Positions 1-9,376 of a DNA stretch of 64,000 nt are shown piece by piece. The stretch is from positions 237,580 through 301,579 of the forward strand of contig CH672399.1 of NCBI GenBank assembly GCA_000153445.1, written 5' to 3'. A program made the translations under genes and the position numbers. The notes under the pieces are model-generated. The model saw only the letters and a program-made list of their open reading frames with translations, had not been told where the DNA came from and made no database searches. The stretch's first letter is position 1. Each line of letters starts with the position of its first letter. This stretch comes from a gamma proteobacterium HTCC2207 (lineage in GTDB: Bacteria > Pseudomonadota > Gammaproteobacteria > Pseudomonadales > Porticoccaceae).

Positions 1-1552
1 CTGCGCTGGCCGAAATGGTTAGATTTCCGGAAAATAGCACCGAGCGAAAAACATCCATAGCGGTCGACTGGTAGCTGGCAATATAGTCTTCACAGTTAGC
101 GCTGCGTTGGGTGAATATCTCTCCGGTAATGTCAATCGCCACTGTCTCGCCATCTCCACCCCTGTCCGTATCGCGAATCATTGTAGCCACAGAGGCTAGC
201 CCTTCGACAATGCTTGAGTAGTTGCTGGAGCCGTCCAGTAAATTGCTAGTCTCAAGCGGATCATCGACTAAATCGTAGAGTTGTTGCTGACCATCTAGGG
301 TGGTAATCAACTTGTATTGACGGTCACGGATTGCCCAGCCAGACACCGAGTCACCCTCAAAATCACTGTAGACATAATCTCGTTGATCAGCATCGACGTT
401 ACTCAGCAAGCCTTTAAAGCTCTGACTGTCCTCTACCGCAGTTACACCGCTCCCGGCCAAATTGGCGATGGTGGCGAAAAAATCACTGCTATTAATCAGC
501 GCGCTTTCACGAACATTCTGTCGCGACACACCGGCCCCTGACACCACCATGGGCACCCGCAGCCCACCTTCCATCAAACTGCCTTTGCTACCACTCCCAT
601 AGACTGAGCGATCGACCACCCGCCCCGGAGTTCCATTGTCGCCAATATAGAGAATAATCGTGTTGCTTAACTCGGCCTCGGTCATAGCCCCAAGCAAACG
701 GCCAATCTCTGTGTCCATAGCTTCAATGGCTGCAAGGTAATAGGCTCGTGGATTGGCCGCAATATCAGCCTCAGTCCCAGCCAATGTCTGTGTATGAAGC
801 CCTGCAGGCGGCAGATGAAAAGGACTGTGGGGTGCCACATAGGCGAGCCACATAAACCACGGCTGAGTCTGGTCATCAATCCAGTCAATCGCCAAGTCGG
901 TTATGGCGCTGCTGTGATACTGAGTCGATACACTGGTCTCGCCATTAATGGTGAGATCCCATTCCGCGTAATCGCTAATTGCCCCGCGCAGATTACCGGC
1001 AAAGTAATCGACACCCACACTGGAAGGGTGATTCGCATCTGCTGGTATGCCGCTAAGGTGCCACTTGCCAATCACAGCAGATTGATAGTTGTCGGTATTT
1101 TCATCGCTAGAGAGAAACTGTTGCAGAGTCACGGCATCAGCGGGCAATTTATCACCCACATCAAGCACCCCAGAATTGATGCCATACTGGCCAGTAATCA
1201 TCGTGCTACGCGTTGTGGTACAGGCCGGTGTCGCCCAGGCATTATCAAAAACAATGCCGTTAGACGCTAGCTGATTAAGCGTCGGGGTCACAGGCAGATC
1301 TGAGCTAACAGCATATTGTGCAGAGGCATCGATGCCCTGATCGTCGGCAATAATCAATAGAATATTTGGCTGATCTGAGACTGAGCCATGGCTAGAGTTA
1401 TTACTGCTGTCATCCTCAACAACAGGGTCAGTAACATCAGGGTCAGAGTCAGTTATTTGATTCCCAGAAACACCGCCTCCACCACTTCCTCCACCACAAC
1501 CGAGCAACAAAAGTGACAATAGAAATACGCTTAACAGATCTGGCTTTAGCAT
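1..1552 (-). CDS. Sulfatase-family lipoprotein (3' end beyond window)
   Basis: This minus-strand frame is open from the ATG at 1552 to the window edge, so the C-terminus is missing; about 517 residues are visible. A lipoprotein signal peptide ends in LLLLGC (Cys19), followed by a Gly/Ser/Asp-rich linker. The type I sulfatase core begins with the metal-binding stretch ILLIIADDQG (about residue 67). The formylglycine site is CTTTR with Cys111, in a PAC-TTTR-STMITGQY context, and GKWHL and DNGTPG follow. Such enzymes hydrolyse sulfate esters, and an outer-membrane-anchored copy would fit algal polysaccharide use. The CxTxR motif departs from the commoner CxPSR. The substrate cannot be read from sequence. 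The Cys-to-formylglycine enzyme it would need is not convincingly present in the window. Confidence 0.88.
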   Translation of the reverse strand, partial: MLKPDLLSVFLLSLLLLGCGGGSGGGGVSGNQITDSDPDVTDPVVEDDSSNNSSHGSVSDQPNILLIIADDQGIDASAQYAVSSDLPVTPTLNQLASNGIVFDNAWATPACTTTRSTMITGQYGINSGVLDVGDKLPADAVTLQQFLSSDENTDNYQSAVIGKWHLSGIPADANHPSSVGVDYFAGNLRGAISDYAEWDLTINGETSVSTQYHSSAITDLAIDWIDDQTQPWFMWLAYVAPHSPFHLPPAGLHTQTLAGTEADIAANPRAYYLAAIEAMDTEIGRLLGAMTEAELSNTIILYIGDNGTPGRVVDRSVYGSGSKGSLMEGGLRVPMVVSGAGVSRQNVRESALINSSDFFATIANLAGSGVTAVEDSQSFKGLLSNVDADQRDYVYSDFEGDSVSGWAIRDRQYKLITTLDGQQQLYDLVDDPLETSNLLDGSSNYSSIVEGLASVATMIRDTDRGGDGETVAIDITGEIFTQRSANCEDYIASYQSTAMDVFRSVLFSGNLTISASA

Positions 1553-1745
1553 GAATTATCCTTGCGATAAAAGGTGACTATTATTTTTTATTTAGCGAAT
1601 TAACGTCATGGCCCGTATTTGGTTGACCTACCAGCTAGATTAGAACCAATACAAATATCAGCCGGCAGAATTTCAAAAATTCAAGCGCAACGATGATGCG
1701 GGCCTGTTAATAGGCTCAGTAATTAGATGACTATTTAGAAGGATA
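1553..1745. other. Intergenic, sulfatase upstream region
   Basis: AT-rich 193-base gap between the end of the acyl-CoA ligase gene and the sulfatase start, both on the minus strand. It should hold the sulfatase promoter. I see no strong terminator or operator in it. Confidence 0.4.
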
Positions 1746-3383
1746 TTAGTCGACTTGGATCGCCATTTTTGCGGCGCGCTGACGCAGTGCAAATTTCTGC
1801 ACCTTGCCTGTAGAGGTCTTGAGAATGGGTTCAAAAACATAGTGCCGTGGAACTTTAAAGCCGGCCATATGTTGTCGACACCAACGATCTAAATCTTCGC
1901 TACTGAGTTGTGCACCTTCAATAACCTCAATAAAAGCACAGGGCGTTTCTCCCCACTTTTTATCCGGCATGGCAACTACCGCGGCGAAACTTACAGCGGC
2001 GTGCTTGTGCAACACTTCTTCAATTTCTATGGATGAGATATTCTCGCCGCCAGAGATAATAATATCCTTGGAGCGATCTTTGAGCTGAATATAATTATCT
2101 GGATGAACAACCCCAAGATCACCGGAATGAAACCAACCACCTTTAAACGCTTCATCTGTAGCCTGCTGATTTTTTAGGTAACCTTTCATCACTACATTAC
2201 CACGAAACATAACCTCACCGAGGGTTTCGCCATCCCGAGGAACTGGCTTCATGGTTTGCGGATCAACCACATCTAGGCCTTCCAAGGCATGATAACGCAC
2301 TCCCTGACGCGCCTTGACACGGGCCTGCTGCGAGGCTGGCAGCGCTTCCCATTGCTGATTCCAGTCATTGACCACTGCAGGGCCATACACCTCAGTAAGA
2401 CCATAGAGATGGGTCACGTTAAAGCCCGCCTCGCGCATCTCCGCAAGCACTCCCTCTGGCGGTGCCGCAGCGGCAGTAAAGAAATCAACTACCTGTGACA
2501 GAGCCTGTCGGTGCTCTTTTTCTACACCTAAAATGGTCGACATAACCACCGGCGCGCCACAGAGGTGAGTTACCTTATGTTCTATCATAGCGGCCCAGAT
2601 GGCATCGGCACGTACTTCACGCAAACAGACATGAGTTCCGGTAACCGCCGACATAGTCCAGGGAAAACACCAACCATTGCAGTGGAACATTGGCAGTGTC
2701 CACAGATACACCGCATGTTTGGGAATAGAGGCAGTAATCACATTACCCTGAGCCAACAGGGAGGCACCACGATGATGATAAACCACCCCTTTGGGATCGC
2801 CGGTGGTGCCCGAGGTGTAGTTGAGAGCTATGGCATCCCACTCATCATCTGGCATCAACCAGTCGAAGTCAGGGTCACCGGACGCAAGCATTGCCTCATA
2901 ATCATCACCGAGCAACTGACCCTGTTGGGGGAATACTGGGTCCAGATAATCTATAACCAGAGGCTTAACCGCTATCAGTTTGAGTGCAAACTTAACTGTT
3001 TGGCTAAACGCTAAGTCAGTAATCAAGACCTTGCTCTCCCCATGGTCGAGCTGAAAAGCAATTACAGATGCATCCAGCCGTGTGTTAATTGCATGGAGCA
3101 CCGCACCACACATTGGCACCGCATAGTGCACTTCAAGCATCGCAGGCGTGTTGGCCAGCATTACCGATACCGTATCGCCAGAACCTATACCCTGATCGGT
3201 GAGCGCCGAGGCCAAACGGCGGCAGCGTGAATAGAATTGGCCGTAGGTTATTTGCATATCGCCATGAATAATCGCGATATGATCGGGAAAGACTGTAGCC
3301 GCACGCTCTAGAAGAGTCAGCGGTGTGAGCGGCTGATAATTGGCCTGATTTTTATCTAGATGCCGATCATAAATACCGTTCAT
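1746..3383 (-). CDS. AMP-forming acyl-CoA synthetase (DmdB-like)
   Basis: Acyl-adenylate-forming ligase of about 545 residues that makes an acyl-CoA from a carboxylate, ATP and CoA. The P-loop-like motif YTSGTTGDPKG lies near residue 190. GLTEVYGP, GWFHSGDLG, the hinge KDRSKDIIISGGENIS and the C-terminal catalytic lysine in TSTGKVQK are all intact. It is the last gene of a minus-strand operon headed by a DmdA-like demethylase. That context makes a 3-methylmercaptopropionate (MMPA)-CoA ligase role (DmdB) attractive, but medium-chain fatty acids are an alternative. An in-frame ATG seven codons upstream (3404) would overlap the previous gene by 16 bases. I prefer the ATG at 3383, although neither start has a clear ribosome binding site. 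Confidence 0.85.
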   Translation of the reverse strand: MNGIYDRHLDKNQANYQPLTPLTLLERAATVFPDHIAIIHGDMQITYGQFYSRCRRLASALTDQGIGSGDTVSVMLANTPAMLEVHYAVPMCGAVLHAINTRLDASVIAFQLDHGESKVLITDLAFSQTVKFALKLIAVKPLVIDYLDPVFPQQGQLLGDDYEAMLASGDPDFDWLMPDDEWDAIALNYTSGTTGDPKGVVYHHRGASLLAQGNVITASIPKHAVYLWTLPMFHCNGWCFPWTMSAVTGTHVCLREVRADAIWAAMIEHKVTHLCGAPVVMSTILGVEKEHRQALSQVVDFFTAAAAPPEGVLAEMREAGFNVTHLYGLTEVYGPAVVNDWNQQWEALPASQQARVKARQGVRYHALEGLDVVDPQTMKPVPRDGETLGEVMFRGNVVMKGYLKNQQATDEAFKGGWFHSGDLGVVHPDNYIQLKDRSKDIIISGGENISSIEIEEVLHKHAAVSFAAVVAMPDKKWGETPCAFIEVIEGAQLSSEDLDRWCRQHMAGFKVPRHYVFEPILKTSTGKVQKFALRQRAAKMAIQVD

Positions 3384-3388
3384 AGGGA

Positions 3389-4195
3389 TTACTGATCTTT
3401 CCATTGTGGAGTGCGCTTTTCCACAAAAGCACCAATTCCTTCTTCGGCATCATGCTTGAGCATATTATCGACCATCACCTGAGAGCTATAGTTGTAGGCA
3501 TCAGGTAAGCTCATTTCAGACTGTCTATAAAAGGCATGCTTGCCCACAGCTAAGGTCATGGCAGATTTGCTGGCGATCTTGGCTGCCATTGCCATCGTCT
3601 CAGCCGTAAGTTTTTCAGCTGCTACTGCACGATTGATTAAGCCTATTTCCTCCGCTTTACTGGCACTTACCATATCACCCGTTAGCAGCATTTCCATCGC
3701 ATGCTTATTGGCTACATTACGCGACAGTGCCACCATAGGGGTTGAGCAGAACAGACCAATATTGACCCCCGGCGTAGCAAACCGAGCAGAGTCTGCAGCT
3801 AGCGCCAAATCACAGCTAGCCACTAACTGACAGCCTGCGGCGGTAGCCACTCCCGTCACTTCCGCAATCACAGGCTTGGGATTGCTAACAATTAACTGCA
3901 TCACCGAGGCGCAGGTATCAAGTAGCTCTGTAAAGTAAGCTTTACCCGCATCCTCGTGAGATCGCGCAGCGGTAATTTCCTTTAGATCATGACCAGCACT
4001 AAAAGCTGGGCCCTCAGCAGCTAAAACAATTACCCGAACCTCAGCATTGGTTGCGGCACTGGAAAACACATCGACTAAACGAGCGAGCATATCCTCCGAC
4101 AAGGCATTGCGGCGTTTTTGATCATTCAGAGTTAGGCGCAGAATACCGCTGTCAAACAACTCGCTGTGTAAAATTCCGTCACTGTGATTTCCCAT
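3389..4195 (-). CDS. Crotonase-fold protein (enoyl-CoA hydratase-like)
   Basis: Crotonase superfamily protein of 268 residues. The start is the ATG at 4195, which follows ACAGGTG; the frame also extends to a TTG at 4216. The oxyanion-hole segment AFSAGHDLKEI is present near residue 65. The two glutamates that act in enoyl-CoA hydratases appear replaced: the usual GCEL is GCQL (Gln123) and the usual PE is PG (Gly143), with the normal 20-residue spacing. It resembles the ECHDC3 branch, which also diverges from true hydratases. So a simple hydratase call, or a DmdD call, is doubtful despite the DmdA/DmdB-like neighbours. It may act as an isomerase, hydrolase or non-catalytic CoA-ester binder. 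Confidence 0.8.
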   Translation of the reverse strand: MGNHSDGILHSELFDSGILRLTLNDQKRRNALSEDMLARLVDVFSSAATNAEVRVIVLAAEGPAFSAGHDLKEITAARSHEDAGKAYFTELLDTCASVMQLIVSNPKPVIAEVTGVATAAGCQLVASCDLALAADSARFATPGVNIGLFCSTPMVALSRNVANKHAMEMLLTGDMVSASKAEEIGLINRAVAAEKLTAETMAMAAKIASKSAMTLAVGKHAFYRQSEMSLPDAYNYSSQVMVDNMLKHDAEEGIGAFVEKRTPQWKDQ

Positions 4196-4216
4196 AACGA
4201 CACCTGTCTTTAACAA

Positions 4217-4684
4217 TTAAGCCAGCCTGCTAGTCCAATAAGATTTTTGTAACTCTATTTTTGGGCAGCGATTCATCACCACTTTTATGCCAGCTGCTGC
4301 TGCCAATTTAGCAGCTTGCTGATTAATGATTTCCAGCTGCATCCAAACAACTTTGGCACCTAAAGCTATAGCCTCCTCAGTGACCTCCAATGCAGCCTCA
4401 GAGGAACGAAAGATATCGACCATATCAATCGACTGCTGAATGCAATCGAGACTAGCATAGCAGTGTTGTCCAAGAATTTCGTTGCCAGCTTCGCGAGGAT
4501 TAACTGGAAAAACCGTATAACCCTGCTCTAAAAGGACCTGCATGCAGAGATAGCTGTCGCGATGAGCTTTGGGGCTGGCTCCCACCAGAGCAATAGTTTT
4601 TACGTCGGTGAGAATCTGCAGAAGATACTCTTCCGAATACTCATCTACCTCTGACGTTGTCGACAAATCGCTTCGTTCAACCAT
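4217..4684 (-). CDS. CoA-binding domain protein (YccU-like)
   Basis: Small Rossmann-fold protein of 155 residues matching the CoA-binding family of YccU. TIALVGASPKAHRDSY near residue 30 is the nucleotide-binding turn, FPVNPREAGNEILGQ the conserved core, and MNRCPKIE the C-terminal signature with a conserved Cys. It sits 21 bases upstream of the crotonase gene and 26 bases downstream of the DmdA-like gene in the same operon. Family members bind CoA or acyl-CoA; the precise role is unknown. Here it probably handles CoA thioesters made by the adjacent ligase. Confidence 0.85.
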   Translation of the reverse strand: MVERSDLSTTSEVDEYSEEYLLQILTDVKTIALVGASPKAHRDSYLCMQVLLEQGYTVFPVNPREAGNEILGQHCYASLDCIQQSIDMVDIFRSSEAALEVTEEAIALGAKVVWMQLEIINQQAAKLAAAAGIKVVMNRCPKIELQKSYWTSRLA

Positions 4685-4710
4685 GTTTTATCTGCTTTTT
4701 TATTATTGGG

Positions 4711-5871
4711 CTAGCCGCTAACCAGTTTTTTCTTTGGATCATAAAAAGGTTTTTCTACCACTGTACTAGAACGCGTCTCCATTTGCGTAATAACCTCAAG
4801 TTCAGTGCCAATTTCAGTGTGTTCTACAGCCACCATCGCCAAGGCAATATTGGCCTTAAGGCGCGACGAATAGATTGCCGAAGTGACCTTTCCCACCTGC
4901 TGTCCAGCTACCATTATGGGCCAGAATTCGTTGTTTGGCCCAGTTAACGGATCGCCATCAATACGCAGACCAACCTGCTTGCGACTGACACCCTGCTGGT
5001 AGATTTTCTTTAGCGCCGCCTTGCCAATAAACTCCGCATCCATGTCCAGGTCGACCAATCGACCCAAGCCGAGTTCATAGGGATTAGTGTTTGCATCCAT
5101 ATCCGCATGGTAGGACAACATGCCCGCTTCAATCCGTCGAATTGATGAGGTATGCCCAGGCTTAAGACCAAATTCTTGGCCGGCGGCCATAATTAACTCC
5201 CACAGATCGTCACCACGACTCCCATCACGCAGATAGAGTTCATAGCCCAACTCACTGGACCAGCCAGTGCGCGAAACAATAAGAGAAATTCCTTCGAGCT
5301 CAAATTCTTCCAGCCAGTAGTAGCGCAGAGTATCGATGCGCTCACCAAATAGACGACGCATAATATGCCCTGACTGAGGGCCCTGTAGCTGCAGAGGCGA
5401 TACATCCGGTTCGCAGATGGTTACATCTAAACCAGCGTTAATCGCCACACCTCGCGCCCACAACAAAATATCACTATCAGCCAGAGACAACCAAAAGTGG
5501 TTCTCTGCCAAGCGCAATAACACCGGGTCATTTAGGATACCGCCGGAGTCATTGGTTAACAGCACATATTTGCACTGGCCAACCGCACATTCAGACAGAT
5601 TTCTCGGAGTTAATAGCTGCGTAAATACAGCGGCATCTGGCCCGGTAATCTCTACCTGTCGCTCAACCGCTACATCACTTAGAGTGGCACCATTAACCAT
5701 ATTCCAGAAATTCTGTTCGGCATCACCGAAATCCCGAGGAATATACATATGGTTGTAAACAGAAAAGCCTTTCGCACCCCAGCGAATAGTGGCGTCAAAG
5801 TATGGGGATTTACGCACTTGGGTGCCGAAAAAAAACTCAGGGGCTGCAGTATTTTTTTTTAACTCTATCAT
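4711..5871 (-). CDS. dmdA: DMSP demethylase-like aminomethyltransferase (DmdA-like)
   Basis: GcvT-fold protein of 386 residues, the length expected for DmdA. DmdA demethylates dimethylsulfoniopropionate with tetrahydrofolate as methyl acceptor, giving MMPA. Resemblance to the Pelagibacter DmdA, recalled rather than aligned by program, runs along the N-terminal half: YNHMYIPRDF, DVAVERQVEITG, LLTPRNLSECAVGQCKY, NDPVLLRL, WLSLADSDILLWARG and LQLQGPQS. The C-terminal half keeps RTGWSSELGYELY and the RRIEAGMLSY region. It heads an operon with a CoA-binding protein, a crotonase and an acyl-CoA ligase, which is consistent with the DMSP demethylation pathway. Other GcvT paralogues in this subfamily act on different methylated substrates, so the assignment is strong but not certain. 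Confidence 0.72.
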   Translation of the reverse strand: MIELKKNTAAPEFFFGTQVRKSPYFDATIRWGAKGFSVYNHMYIPRDFGDAEQNFWNMVNGATLSDVAVERQVEITGPDAAVFTQLLTPRNLSECAVGQCKYVLLTNDSGGILNDPVLLRLAENHFWLSLADSDILLWARGVAINAGLDVTICEPDVSPLQLQGPQSGHIMRRLFGERIDTLRYYWLEEFELEGISLIVSRTGWSSELGYELYLRDGSRGDDLWELIMAAGQEFGLKPGHTSSIRRIEAGMLSYHADMDANTNPYELGLGRLVDLDMDAEFIGKAALKKIYQQGVSRKQVGLRIDGDPLTGPNNEFWPIMVAGQQVGKVTSAIYSSRLKANIALAMVAVEHTEIGTELEVITQMETRSSTVVEKPFYDPKKKLVSG

Positions 5872-6229
5872 GGCTCACACTCAATAATATCGGCGCGGTT
5901 TGCGCGTCAAACAGGCCCGCATTTTGTGCCCAATTTGGGTATCCTGCATATAATTGGCCGACCCTAAAATATGGTTTTGCGACACTCTAAAAAAAATAAT
6001 ATTGAGACATAAAAAAACCCCATAGCAAGGGGCTGTATTACCTATAGATCAAGGGCTTAGGCTACTAAAAAAGTGGTTTTTTAAAAGAGTGCTAATGAGC
6101 CATTCCAAAGAATTAAGTAAAGCTGGTCTAGTTCGCTTTCACCCCTTCCTGAATACCTTCAAACTCAAACTTATGTAAATAATGACTGTAATAGATCAAA
6201 ATCAGGGTCTTGTTCTCAAGGGTTTTCAA
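5872..6229. other. Divergent intergenic region between dmdA-like and GH3 genes
   Basis: This 358-base region carries the upstream sequence of both divergent genes. It contains a short hairpin with a T-tract on the minus strand (6011-6034). A short open minus frame ends in a stop at 6128 with residues KFEFEGIQEGVKAN and has no credible start. No other gene is visible. Confidence 0.45.
6011..6034 (-). terminator. Terminator-like hairpin in dmdA leader
   Basis: Read on the minus strand, AGCCCC-TTGCTAT-GGGGTT is followed by a run of T, a minimal intrinsic terminator (four GC pairs plus a G-T and an A-T pair). It lies about 140 bases upstream of the DmdA-like start on the same strand. It would end either a short upstream transcript, an attenuated leader, or a lost gene. 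Confidence 0.45.
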
Positions 6230-8977
6230 ATGCGGTCTAGTCAATTACATAACAACAATAAATCAATAACTCGCTTAAAAACGTTTGGCCGCGGCGTGGC
6301 AGTGCTATTTATCGCCTTATCGCTAAGTGCCTGCGGCGGTGGCGGCAGTTCAGCGGGGGCGTCTGTTACTCCTCCAGTGACGCCTCCCGTGACACCTCCC
6401 ACTCCCCCAGCGGACAATATCCCGGTAGCCGTGGCTGACAGTTTTAATACCGATCAAAATGCCACTTTAAACGCTAACCTTGCGGCCAATGATTCAGGTC
6501 TTGGAGATAGTCCGATAACCTTTAGCATTGATACAGCGCCCAGTAATGGCACCTTGACCCTCACGGAGAGTGGCAGTGCAACCTACATCCCGACCCCGGG
6601 CTTTAGCGGTAACGATAGTTTTGGCTATACCATTGTCGATGGGGATGGCGATCAATCCACAGCCATTGTTTCTATTACTGTTGTCACTAACAATGAGCCT
6701 TTCTCATGGCCCCAGATCAGTAGTGATGTGACCGACAATGTGGATACCCTTGTCAGCTTATTATTGGCCGAGATGACCACGGCTGAAAAAGTCGGGCAGA
6801 TGGTTCAGGCGGAAATTAGCAACGTTAACGCGGCTCAGGTGCGTGATTTCAATCTCGGCTCGGTACTCAATGGCGGCGGTACTTGGCCCAATGGCAAGAA
6901 CTCTAGCATTGCCGATTGGGTTGCCCTTGCAGACAGTTTTTACGAGGCCAGCACAGATATTAGTGATGGCGGTGTGGGTATTCCGGCGATCTGGGGTACC
7001 GATGCAGTTCACGGTCATAACAATGTTATTGGCGCGACTATTTTCCCTCACAATATTGGCCTTGGGGCGATGAATAATGCTCCCCTAATGCGCCAGATTG
7101 GCGAAACCACTGCTCTCGAAGTAGCGGTGACCGGCATTGATTGGGTGTTTGCGCCAACCCTAGCCGTGGTGCGCAACGACAGCTGGGGTAGAACCTATGA
7201 AAGTTATTCCGAAGATCCAGAAATAGTCAGGGCCTATGCCGGTGAGGTGGTCTCCGGTCTTCAGGGTGACGACAGCGATCGCTTTGGCGCCGCCCATGTT
7301 ATTGCCACGGCAAAGCATTTTATCGGCGATGGCGGCACCCAGAACGGTATCGATCAAGGCAATACGGTGGTGACTGAAGTAGAGTTGCGAGATATCCATG
7401 CTCAGGGCTATCTGTCAGCATTGGCTGCTGGTGCACAAACGGTCATGGCCTCCTACAACAGCTGGAATGGCTCAAAATTACACGGCGATGAATATCTGCT
7501 TACCGAGGTACTAAAACAAAAGATGGGCTTTGATGGCTTTGTTATCGGTGACTGGAATGGTCATGGCCAGGTACCCGGGTGCAGTGATGGTCAGTGCGCT
7601 CAGGCGATTATGGCTGGCGTCGATATGATGATGGTACCCGCTGACTGGCAGGCTTTTATTCAAAACACTATCGCTCAGGTGCAAAATGGCACTATCCCGA
7701 TGTCGCGTATCGATGATGCAGTCACGCGTATTCTGCGGGTGAAAATGCGCGCCGGATTTCAAGACAAGGTTAAACCCTCTAGTCGTTTACACGCCAATAA
7801 CAGTTCACTGATCGGCTCCACGGCGCACCGAGATATCGCTCGTCAAGCAGTGCGCGAGTCCCTGGTGCTACTTAAAAATAGCGACAGTATTTTGCCCTTG
7901 GCGGCCAATAGCAATGTTCTGGTCGCCGGCAGTGGCGCCAATAATATTGGCATGCAGAGCGGCGGCTGGACATTGAGCTGGCAGGGAACCGGCAATTCCA
8001 ATAGTGATTTCCCTGGAGCCACTTCGATTTACTCGGGCATTGAGTCTCTGGTTAATGCCGCTGGCGGCACCACAAGATTAAGTGCCAACGGCAGTTTTTC
8101 AAGCAGTAACAGGCCCGATGTTGCGATTGTGGTGTTTGGTGAGTCGCCCTATGCTGAGGGAGTGGGTGATCTCAATAACATTGAGTATCAGGCTGGCAAC
8201 AAGTCGGATCTGGCCTTGCTCGAATCTCTGCGCGGACAAAATATCCCAGTGGTATCGATCTTTTTAACGGGCCGTCCACTGTGGGTAAATAAAGAACTCA
8301 ACGCCTCCAATGCTTTTGTTGCAGCTTGGCTACCCGGGAGTGAGGGCGCCGGTGTGGCAGAGGTTATCTTTAAAACCGCCTCAGGTGAGATTAATTACGA
8401 CTTTAAGGGCAAGCTATCGTTCTCTTGGCCCAAGCGCGCCGAGCAGACAGTTATCAACCGCAATGACAGCAACTATGATCCCCTGTTTGCCTATGGCTTT
8501 GGCCTGACCTATCAGGACAGCGATACCCTCGGTGATGATCTCGACACCGCGGACAGTGGCACCGGGGAGGTGGAGATCCTTTTCTCGGTTCCCGGCACTA
8601 TTGAAGCGGAGCAGTATATCGCTATGAATGGCGTCAGAACGGAGGTTTCCTCTGATAGCGGCGGTGGCACCGGCGGCGGTGTCAATGTCGGCTATATCGA
8701 TATAGGTGATTGGTTGGAGTACAGCATTGATGTGCAGAGTTCTGGCTCTTATCTAATCGAGTATCGCATGGCCAGCAATGTTGGCAGTAGTGGTTTTAAA
8801 ACCCTAGTGGACGGTGAAGAGATCGATCAACAGGCGGTGCCAAATACCGGCGGCTGGCAGAACTGGATAACTCAGTCTGAGACAGTCGAGTTACTTGCCG
8901 GCACCCACACTCTGCGGATTAATGCTATTGGGCCTGAATGGAACCTCAATTGGATACGGCTTAACCTTATTGATTGA
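6230..8977 (+). CDS. GH3 beta-glucosidase lipoprotein with CBM6
   Basis: Large secreted lipoprotein of about 915 residues. The ATG at 6230 is preferred: AAGGG lies upstream of it and it starts just before the signal peptide; the frame extends to 6182. The lipobox LSLSAC gives Cys35, followed by a Pro/Thr linker. Next come a cadherin/VCBS-like domain (about 60-150, ADSFNTDQNATLNANLAAND), the GH3 catalytic region (about 160-770) with the putative nucleophile Asp441 in FVIGDWNGH, and a C-terminal CBM6 (about 790-915, VNVGYIDIGDWLEYS). The family releases glucose from beta-1,3/1,4-glucans or oligosaccharides. With the GH16 gene at 35835 it suggests laminarin use. The acid/base residue was not located with confidence. 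Confidence 0.92.
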   Translation: MRSSQLHNNNKSITRLKTFGRGVAVLFIALSLSACGGGGSSAGASVTPPVTPPVTPPTPPADNIPVAVADSFNTDQNATLNANLAANDSGLGDSPITFSIDTAPSNGTLTLTESGSATYIPTPGFSGNDSFGYTIVDGDGDQSTAIVSITVVTNNEPFSWPQISSDVTDNVDTLVSLLLAEMTTAEKVGQMVQAEISNVNAAQVRDFNLGSVLNGGGTWPNGKNSSIADWVALADSFYEASTDISDGGVGIPAIWGTDAVHGHNNVIGATIFPHNIGLGAMNNAPLMRQIGETTALEVAVTGIDWVFAPTLAVVRNDSWGRTYESYSEDPEIVRAYAGEVVSGLQGDDSDRFGAAHVIATAKHFIGDGGTQNGIDQGNTVVTEVELRDIHAQGYLSALAAGAQTVMASYNSWNGSKLHGDEYLLTEVLKQKMGFDGFVIGDWNGHGQVPGCSDGQCAQAIMAGVDMMMVPADWQAFIQNTIAQVQNGTIPMSRIDDAVTRILRVKMRAGFQDKVKPSSRLHANNSSLIGSTAHRDIARQAVRESLVLLKNSDSILPLAANSNVLVAGSGANNIGMQSGGWTLSWQGTGNSNSDFPGATSIYSGIESLVNAAGGTTRLSANGSFSSSNRPDVAIVVFGESPYAEGVGDLNNIEYQAGNKSDLALLESLRGQNIPVVSIFLTGRPLWVNKELNASNAFVAAWLPGSEGAGVAEVIFKTASGEINYDFKGKLSFSWPKRAEQTVINRNDSNYDPLFAYGFGLTYQDSDTLGDDLDTADSGTGEVEILFSVPGTIEAEQYIAMNGVRTEVSSDSGGGTGGGVNVGYIDIGDWLEYSIDVQSSGSYLIEYRMASNVGSSGFKTLVDGEEIDQQAVPNTGGWQNWITQSETVELLAGTHTLRINAIGPEWNLNWIRLNLID

Positions 8978-9376
8978 GTGCTGAGCTTACAGTCGGCGGG
9001 GAAGTAAAATTGGATCTTATCCCTCTCCAATAACCCCAATTACAGCATTTAAGGACTGGGCAATAGCTCGGCAAATCGTTATATTCAATTTCGAATGAAT
9101 GGAGGGTGATAATAAAGAAAAACAAGTTGGTGAGAACACATACAAGACAGTGCAGGAAACCTATCAAACCAATAAAACAAAGGACCTTAATCTATACTAC
9201 GGAAATAGCTTTTACAGTGATTGTTTAGCCGATAAATGTGCTGCCGAAATCGATAATAGCCACCCGGAAAATTACTACCTTTTGAGCTATTGCATTAGCG
9301 GGTAATTGCCTTCAAGTGGTCTCGATTGGCCTAGCGTACCAGTCACATAGTGCATCCGAGGTAACCTTTAAAGTGT
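8978..9376. other. Intergenic, no confident gene
   Basis: About 400 bases between the convergent ends of the GH3 gene and oxyR. A 68-codon open frame (9099-9305) is present, but it is AT-rich, has no recognisable motif, and I do not support it as a gene. No clear terminator hairpin was found. Confidence 0.4.

Noticed and set aside
682-1274. Plus- and minus-strand open frames inside the sulfatase gene
   Set aside because: They are shadows of the minus-strand sulfatase frame, which carries all the conserved motifs.
6128-6175. A real minus-strand gene ending KFEFEGIQEGVKAN
   Set aside because: The frame runs into the GH3 signal-peptide region with no start codon, so it is at most a remnant.
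9099-9305. 68-codon open frame after the GH3 gene
   Set aside because: AT-rich, no motif, no clear ribosome binding site, and no recognisable homologue; it is probably chance.
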